Origin: JAVDCA01 sp035293985
GTDB lineage: Bacteria > Pseudomonadota > Alphaproteobacteria > Rhizobiales > Xanthobacteraceae
Length of the DNA: 64,000 bases
NCBI GenBank assembly: GCA_035293985.1
Contig: DATGLS010000015.1
Coordinates: 186,001 to 250,000, forward strand
Direction: 5' to 3'
The notes beneath the pieces are model-generated. The model made no database searches and was not told the DNA's origin. It saw only the letters and a list, made by a program, of their open reading frames with translations. Every line of letters starts with the position of its first letter. Positions within the stretch are counted from its first letter, which is position 1. Position numbers and translations under genes: made by a program. Below, piece after piece: positions 60,001-64,000 of this stretch.

Positions 60001-60031
60001 GGCCCCGGCGAGCGCACGCCGGGGCCTTTTT
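60001..60031 (+). terminator. intrinsic terminator without an obvious upstream gene
   Basis: GGCCCCGGCG (60001-60010) pairs perfectly with CGCCGGGGCC (60017-60026) around the loop AGCGCA, followed by TTTTT. The orientation is plus, but the neighbouring coding genes on both sides are on the minus strand. It could end a small plus-strand RNA from the 59816-60000 gap; see findings. Nothing else in that gap is supported. Confidence 0.75.
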
Positions 60032-60074
60032 GTTGACCGATCGTCGGATGGATCAATCGCGGCAAATGCGCCGC

Positions 60075-62042
60075 TCAGCGCGGCAGCGCGAACGCCACGA
60101 CCTGGTCGCTGACCCGCGGGGTGAGGATCGAGTTGCCGCCGGCGGCGAAGGCGACGTATTCGCGCCCCTTGTAGGAATAGACCGCCGGCAACGATACGGC
60201 CGGGGCCGCGACCAGCGCTTTCCACAGAACCGCCCCGGTCTTGAGATCGATCGCCCGCACGCGCGAGTCCATCGAGGCGCCGATGAAGATGAGGCCGCTC
60301 GCCGTGATCACCGGCCCGCCGATCGTGATCGAGCCCCACGCGTCAGGCATGTAGAAACCCCACTTCTGCACCTCGCCGAACGGCTCCTTCCACAACTGGT
60401 TGCCGGTCTTGAGATCGTAGGCCGCGATCGTGCCGTAGGGCGGCTTCCAGCACGGCATTCCGAGAGGATTGAGAAAAGTGGTGAGCTTGATGCCGTAAGG
60501 GCTTCCCAGCATCGGGAAATACCCGGCCGTCTCGGTGCCGCCATTCGACTTGGCCTTGTCGTAATCGGCCCGGGTCATGAGCTGATAGATCTGCACCGCG
60601 CTCGAGCTGTTGACGACGAAGGTCTGGCTGCGGGGATCGACCGCGCCGCCGCCCCATTCGGTGCCGCCGATGGTCGCCGGATAGGTGAGCGTGCCGGCAA
60701 GGCTCGGCGGGGTGAAACGACCGGCATATTTCAGCTTCTTGGCGGTGCGGCTGCAGTAGCCGAGGCTGAGCGCGTCCGCGAGCGGATAGACGCCCGGCCA
60801 TTGGTCGTCCACGACCGGCTTCGGCACCGGCACGTAGGGTTGCGTCGGCGCGGCCTGCTCGCCCGGCACATCGGACGGCGGCGCGGGGCGCTCCTCGATC
60901 GGGTAAACAGGCTCACCGATGGTGCGGTCGAGCACATAGATGAAGCCTTGCTTCGAAGTCTCGACCAGCGCCGGGATGGTCTTGCCATCTTTGTCGATGT
61001 CGACGAGCGTCGGCGCCGAATTGGTATCGAAATCCCACAAATCGTGATGAACCAGTTGCCGCGACCAGGCGACCTCGCCGGTCGCGACGTGCAGGGCGGT
61101 GATCGAGGTGCCGTAGGGAACGGCGTTCTTGCGCTCGCCGCCATAGAAGTTCGGGCTCGGCGAGCTCACCGGGATGTAGAGCAGGTCGCGCTGCGGATCG
61201 ATCGACATGCTCGCCCATACGTTCGAGGTGCCGGTGCGCGGCGCAACGTCCGGCGCAATCGCATTGAAGGTCCATCGCCGCGCGCCGGTGCGGGCGTCGA
61301 GCGCGAACAGGGTCCCGGGCGGCGCCTGCGCGTCCTCCCAGTCCTTGCCGGCCCAGCCCAGGAACAACATGTCCTTGTAGACGATCGGCGGCTGCAGCAC
61401 CGAGAGCGGCCATTTGGCGTTCTCGGTATTCCATTTGTTGATGTCGACCACGCCGTGGTCGCCGAAGTCCTCGCACGCCTTGCCGGTATCGGCATCGACC
61501 GCGAAGAGCCGCGCGTCCATCGTGCCGATATAGACACGTTTCTGGCACGGTTGCCCGGCGACGACCTTGTCGGCTTGCCAGTAGGCAACGCCGCGATTCT
61601 TGAGCTCGGGCTGGGTAAGCGCCTCGATCTTCGACTTGGTATCGAAAGTCCACTTGACCTTGCCGGTATCGGGCTCCAGCGCAAAAATGCGATAGAATGG
61701 CGTGCCGAGGTAGAGCGTATCGTTGACGAACAGCGGCGTCGCCGACCAGACCGTCGCGGGCGCTTTCTCGCTGCCGCCTGGCATGTCGCGCGCGTACGTG
61801 CCGGGCACCGGACGGTTGCCGTCCGAAACATCGCCCGTATGCATGCTCCACGCGACCTCGAGTTCTTTCACGTTCGCGGGCGTGATCTGCGTCAGCGGCG
61901 AATACTTGCGCGCCTGCAGGTCGCCGTTGAACTCCTGCCAAGTCTGGCCCCGCGAAGCGGCCCCCAATGACGAGGCCAACGCGAGCGCGGCGAGCAGGCG
62001 CACCGTGATGCGTGATAAGTTCATTACCGTCGAGCCCGTCAT
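60075..62042 (-). CDS. PQQ-dependent dehydrogenase, glucose dehydrogenase type, without fused membrane domain
   Basis: A 655-residue periplasmic quinoprotein with an eight-bladed propeller. It matches the catalytic part of membrane glucose dehydrogenase (Gcd): WQEFNGDLQARKYSPLTQI at the start, LVHHDLWDFDTNSAPTLVDI with the catalytic Asp, TSKQGFIYVLDRTIGEPV with the Lys, GGTEWGGGAVDP and AAGGNSIL near the end. A signal peptide (ITVRLLAALALASSLGA) replaces the usual five-helix quinone-binding domain. ATG at 62042 overlaps the upstream stop (ATGA); ATG at 62024 is an alternative. PQQ synthesis genes are not in the window. Confidence 0.88.
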   Translation of the reverse strand: MTGSTVMNLSRITVRLLAALALASSLGAASRGQTWQEFNGDLQARKYSPLTQITPANVKELEVAWSMHTGDVSDGNRPVPGTYARDMPGGSEKAPATVWSATPLFVNDTLYLGTPFYRIFALEPDTGKVKWTFDTKSKIEALTQPELKNRGVAYWQADKVVAGQPCQKRVYIGTMDARLFAVDADTGKACEDFGDHGVVDINKWNTENAKWPLSVLQPPIVYKDMLFLGWAGKDWEDAQAPPGTLFALDARTGARRWTFNAIAPDVAPRTGTSNVWASMSIDPQRDLLYIPVSSPSPNFYGGERKNAVPYGTSITALHVATGEVAWSRQLVHHDLWDFDTNSAPTLVDIDKDGKTIPALVETSKQGFIYVLDRTIGEPVYPIEERPAPPSDVPGEQAAPTQPYVPVPKPVVDDQWPGVYPLADALSLGYCSRTAKKLKYAGRFTPPSLAGTLTYPATIGGTEWGGGAVDPRSQTFVVNSSSAVQIYQLMTRADYDKAKSNGGTETAGYFPMLGSPYGIKLTTFLNPLGMPCWKPPYGTIAAYDLKTGNQLWKEPFGEVQKWGFYMPDAWGSITIGGPVITASGLIFIGASMDSRVRAIDLKTGAVLWKALVAAPAVSLPAVYSYKGREYVAFAAGGNSILTPRVSDQVVAFALPR

Positions 62043-62467
62043 GCATGCACCGGCCGGCGCGACGCGACGGCAATCAGCCAGCCGACAAGCGCGATTGCGA
62101 GCAGGGCCACGAGCGCATTGCTCTCGAGAAAATAGGCCGCGACCCCGCTGCCGATGATGTCGAGGAGTGCCGCGGCGAAGACGAGACCACGCAGGATCCG
62201 CCGCTGCGGCGGGATCCGAAACAACGCCGCAGCCAGCAGCGCCAGAATAGCCGTGCTGGCCATGACCAGAATGGCGCCCTCGGCGCCCTTAATTCCGCTC
62301 GATGGCGACACGTAGTCGACGATCGAAACAACCGTGCCCGCGGCAGCCCCCACCGCAACGACGGTGAGGCCGACAAGCCGCCAATCCGGCAAAGCCGGTT
62401 TGGCTTGGTCGTCCAAAGACTTTGGGCGATTGCGCCCGTCGGCGGGGGTTTGCATGGCAATGGACAC
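62039..62467 (-). CDS. four-helix membrane protein coupled to the PQQ dehydrogenase, possible separate anchor
   Basis: A 142-residue protein with about four helices (WRLVGLTVVAVGAAAGTVVS; AILVMASTAILALLAAALF; GLVFAAALLDIIGSGVA; ALVALLAIALVGWLIAVA) and a polar N-terminal tail. Its stop overlaps the dehydrogenase start by 4 bases. Classical Gcd enzymes carry a fused membrane domain of about 150 residues at exactly this place, so it may supply the quinone-side anchor as a separate chain. Sequence similarity to that domain is not obvious by eye. The inference rests on order, coupling, size and topology. Confidence 0.65.
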   Translation of the reverse strand: MSIAMQTPADGRNRPKSLDDQAKPALPDWRLVGLTVVAVGAAAGTVVSIVDYVSPSSGIKGAEGAILVMASTAILALLAAALFRIPPQRRILRGLVFAAALLDIIGSGVAAYFLESNALVALLAIALVGWLIAVASRRPVHA

Positions 62468-62669
62468 GTTGCAATTCCTGGACGCCGGCCGCCCTGATTC
62501 GCTCCTCAGCCAGCGGTTGAACGCGGCTCGCCCGACAAGGGTTCAGTCGTAAGAAAGCAATTCCCTGTCGTTGCGCGAGGCGAGTCGGCTATCGAGCAGA
62601 CACCCGTCAGATGCGTGACGTCGCCGCCCCGGGCAACATGCTGGGTCGCACTCATTCCTCGCGCGAACG

Positions 62670-62970
62670 CCACCGGTCGAGCGCTGCGCCTCGATCTCCT
62701 CCGGCTCATTCGCATCGATCGTGGTCAGAGTGTTCCGCGCGCGACCCTCGGCGCGCAGGAGTTCGTCTCATTTGCGTGGATAGCGAGCCTATCGCGATGC
62801 TCGGCGCGCTGGAGAACAGCGTCATGATCCACGTCGCGACAGTCGCGGCGCTTTGCCAATCGAACGAACGTCGGTCGAGAACGAGCCAGCTCCCAACGTA
62901 GTTGCCGACCAGCGGAAACGCGATCGGCTGTGAGGCCGAGACGCCGACGAGAGTCAAAAAGCGCGTACAT
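62670..62970 (-). pseudogene. frameshifted low-affinity iron permease-family gene
   Basis: Reading leftwards from an ATG at 62970, the conserved start is one base out of frame (TRFLTLVGVSASQPIAF), then LVLDRRSFDWQSAATVATW and IMTLF. One base is missing there; the next frame reads QRAEHRDRLAIHA. Another base is missing, after which a third frame gives DELLRAEGRARNTLTTIDAN and EPEEIEAQRST. The pieces join into a typical low-affinity iron permease (Fet4-like family) sequence. An intact relative follows at 63180 on the other strand. Around it, 62468-62669 and 62971-63179 hold nothing I can support. Confidence 0.75.
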
Positions 62971-63179
62971 GTCCATCTGGAGCAACGAACAGAAAGATCG
63001 TCGTTCGTCCGGTAGTCAGGTCGTCCGGGACGCACCTCGGCTGCTGATTGCGGTTACCCGCTTTAACGCAATCGCCGGAACCCGCACGAAGTGCAAGCCG
63101 TCATCAAACTGTCCGACCTGAGGCGCCGCCGCGAAGTTCCGCGGACTGCGGGCGCCAGGTTCCGACTGAGGAGCGCACC

Positions 63180-63554
63180 ATGGATCTTCCGCGGTTTTTC
63201 AGCCGCATCGCCGACCACGCAGCCGCCGTCTTCGGCATGCCGGTCGTATTCCTGGCGGCTTGCCTCACGACGCTCGTGTGGGTCATCACGGGTCCGCTGT
63301 TCGGGTGGAACGACAGCTGGCAATTATTCGCCAATACGGTGACGAATGTCGTGACTTTCCTCATGGTTTTCGTGCTGCAGAACTCGCAGAACCGCGACGG
63401 CGCTGCGCTGCAGGCAAAGCTCGACGAGCTGTTGCGCGCGGTCTCGCCGCGCAGCGGCCTTGCCGGCATCGAGGACCTGACGCAGGAGGAAATCGATGAC
63501 ATTAAAAAGCGCCGGCGCGCGGAAGACGGCGACGGTCCCGGCTCGACTCGATAG
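63180..63554 (+). CDS. low-affinity iron permease-family protein
   Basis: A 124-residue membrane protein with two helices (VFGMPVVFLAACLTTLVWVI and a second around LFANTVTNVVTFLMVFVLQN) and the family signature QNSQNRDGAALQAKLDELLR, ending in an acidic tail (EDLTQEEIDDIKKRR). The family resembles part of yeast Fet4 low-affinity Fe(II) transporter; bacterial members are short and transport is not established. GAGGAG precedes the ATG at 63180. The decayed relative lies just upstream in opposite orientation. Confidence 0.87.
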   Translation: MDLPRFFSRIADHAAAVFGMPVVFLAACLTTLVWVITGPLFGWNDSWQLFANTVTNVVTFLMVFVLQNSQNRDGAALQAKLDELLRAVSPRSGLAGIEDLTQEEIDDIKKRRRAEDGDGPGSTR

Positions 63555-63569
63555 ATGATCGCTCCCGGG

Positions 63570-64000
63570 TCAGCGTGCCTGCAAGATCAGCGTGCCGTAT
63601 CCCGCGACAGATACGGTCGGGTTTGCGCCCGCAAGCACAACATTCCGATCGTTCACGAGGTCGACGAATTGCCGTTTGCCCGTCGTGACGAATAGGCGCT
63701 CGCACGGGATTTGCACCGGATCTGCACCAAAGTTCAGAAGAACGACGACGTCATCCTGCGACGTCGCGCCCGGCCGCACATAGGCGAGGATCTGCCCGGA
63801 CGCGCCGGCGTCGATGAAACGCAGCGCCCGCGAGCGCAGCGCCGCCTCCGCATGGCGCAACGCGATCAGGCGGGCGTACCAGGCGCGCAAGCCGTAATGG
63901 TCGTCCCACCTGATCGGGCCGTCAGCCTTGTAGGGTTGGTATTCGGCGCCGACCTCCTGGCCGGTATAGAGCGCGGGCAGTCCCGGAAGCGTCAGCAGCA
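63570..64000 (-). CDS. C-terminal part of a GH13 alpha-amylase-family enzyme
   Basis: The frame enters from the right edge and ends at 63570; 142 codons are visible. The first part, LLTLPGLPALYTGQEVGAEY, is the last beta strand of the GH13 barrel, where a conserved Gly-Gln-Glu follows the chain LPGxPxxYxGxE. Then come the IRWDDHYGLRAWYARLIALR helix and a C-terminal beta sandwich (DDVVVLLNFGADP; YGTLILQAR). The subfamily (trehalose synthase, maltogenic or glucan-modifying) cannot be told without the catalytic part, which is outside the window. Confidence 0.85.
   Translation of the reverse strand, partial: LLTLPGLPALYTGQEVGAEYQPYKADGPIRWDDHYGLRAWYARLIALRHAEAALRSRALRFIDAGASGQILAYVRPGATSQDDVVVLLNFGADPVQIPCERLFVTTGKRQFVDLVNDRNVVLAGANPTVSVAGYGTLILQAR

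Noticed and set aside
59976..61970. A long plus-strand open frame opposite the PQQ dehydrogenase
   Set aside because: Composition is that of an antisense shadow and the real enzyme on the minus strand has clear family motifs. Its start would also lie inside a terminator hairpin.

Overview
The window is GC-rich chromosomal DNA (roughly two thirds G+C by eye) from an alphaproteobacterium, most likely of the order Hyphomicrobiales near Bradyrhizobium, Rhodoplanes or Pseudolabrys. The evidence is the gene set: a GapR/DUF2312 protein, paired IalB-family secreted proteins, phosphatidylcholine synthase, the recG-sdhE-mfd block, an NdvB/NdvC-like beta-glucan pair, and several families of short palindromic intergenic repeats that resemble those scattered through Bradyrhizobium-type genomes. 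I see no phage, plasmid, insertion sequence or CRISPR array. The window cuts one gene at each end.

Layout. 0-4 kb: beta-glucan genes (a truncated NdvB-like start and an NdvC-like GH17 membrane protein), a small secreted protein, a membrane protein and a SPOR-type envelope protein. 4-8.5 kb: glmU and glmS (UDP-GlcNAc supply) and a DUF502 membrane protein. 8.5-14.7 kb: recG, sdhE, mfd. 14.7-20.5 kb, all minus strand: a hydrolase remnant, a FrnE-like thiol oxidoreductase, a degenerate GGDEF protein, a degenerate adenylate-forming enzyme and a family 5 solute-binding protein. 20.7-22.3 kb: two tandem ialB paralogues. 22.3-27.5 kb: hspQ, malyl-CoA lyase, an alpha-methylacyl-CoA racemase-type protein, a fatty acid hydroxylase/sterol desaturase and a UbiH-like monooxygenase. 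27.5-33.2 kb: DUF2182, DUF1326, pcs, terC and an SDR, the middle ones overlapping, then a quinone oxidoreductase and a CPBP protease. 33.2-38.7 kb: a diguanylate cyclase and biotin genes bioF-bioD and bioA, with a VOC protein and gapR between. 38.8-41.6 kb: rimO, a two-domain dehydrogenase and a YARHG-type protein.

41.7-50 kb is a complete minus-strand potassium system: a 27-codon unannotated small gene, kdpF, kdpA, kdpB, kdpC, kdpD, kdpE, preceded by a 19-bp near-palindrome. A KimA-like APC potassium/amino-acid permease lies at 57.9-59.8 kb, so two kinds of K+ uptake may be encoded close together. 50-57.5 kb: an SDR, a secreted hypothetical protein, an exported amidohydrolase, a GNAT/XRE-cupin pair with a palindromic operator candidate, a divergent dihydroorotate dehydrogenase paralogue, a decayed outer-membrane barrel gene, a transglutaminase-like protein and tRNA-Ser(UGA). 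60-64 kb: a glucose dehydrogenase whose membrane anchor appears to be a separate overlapping gene, a frameshifted iron permease next to an intact one, and the end of a GH13 alpha-amylase-family gene.

I found no convincing new multi-gene system. The most useful observations are the extra small gene before kdpF, the split glucose dehydrogenase, the palindromic repeats that sit on stop codons, three decayed genes that can be read frame by frame, and enzymes that keep their fold but lack key motifs.
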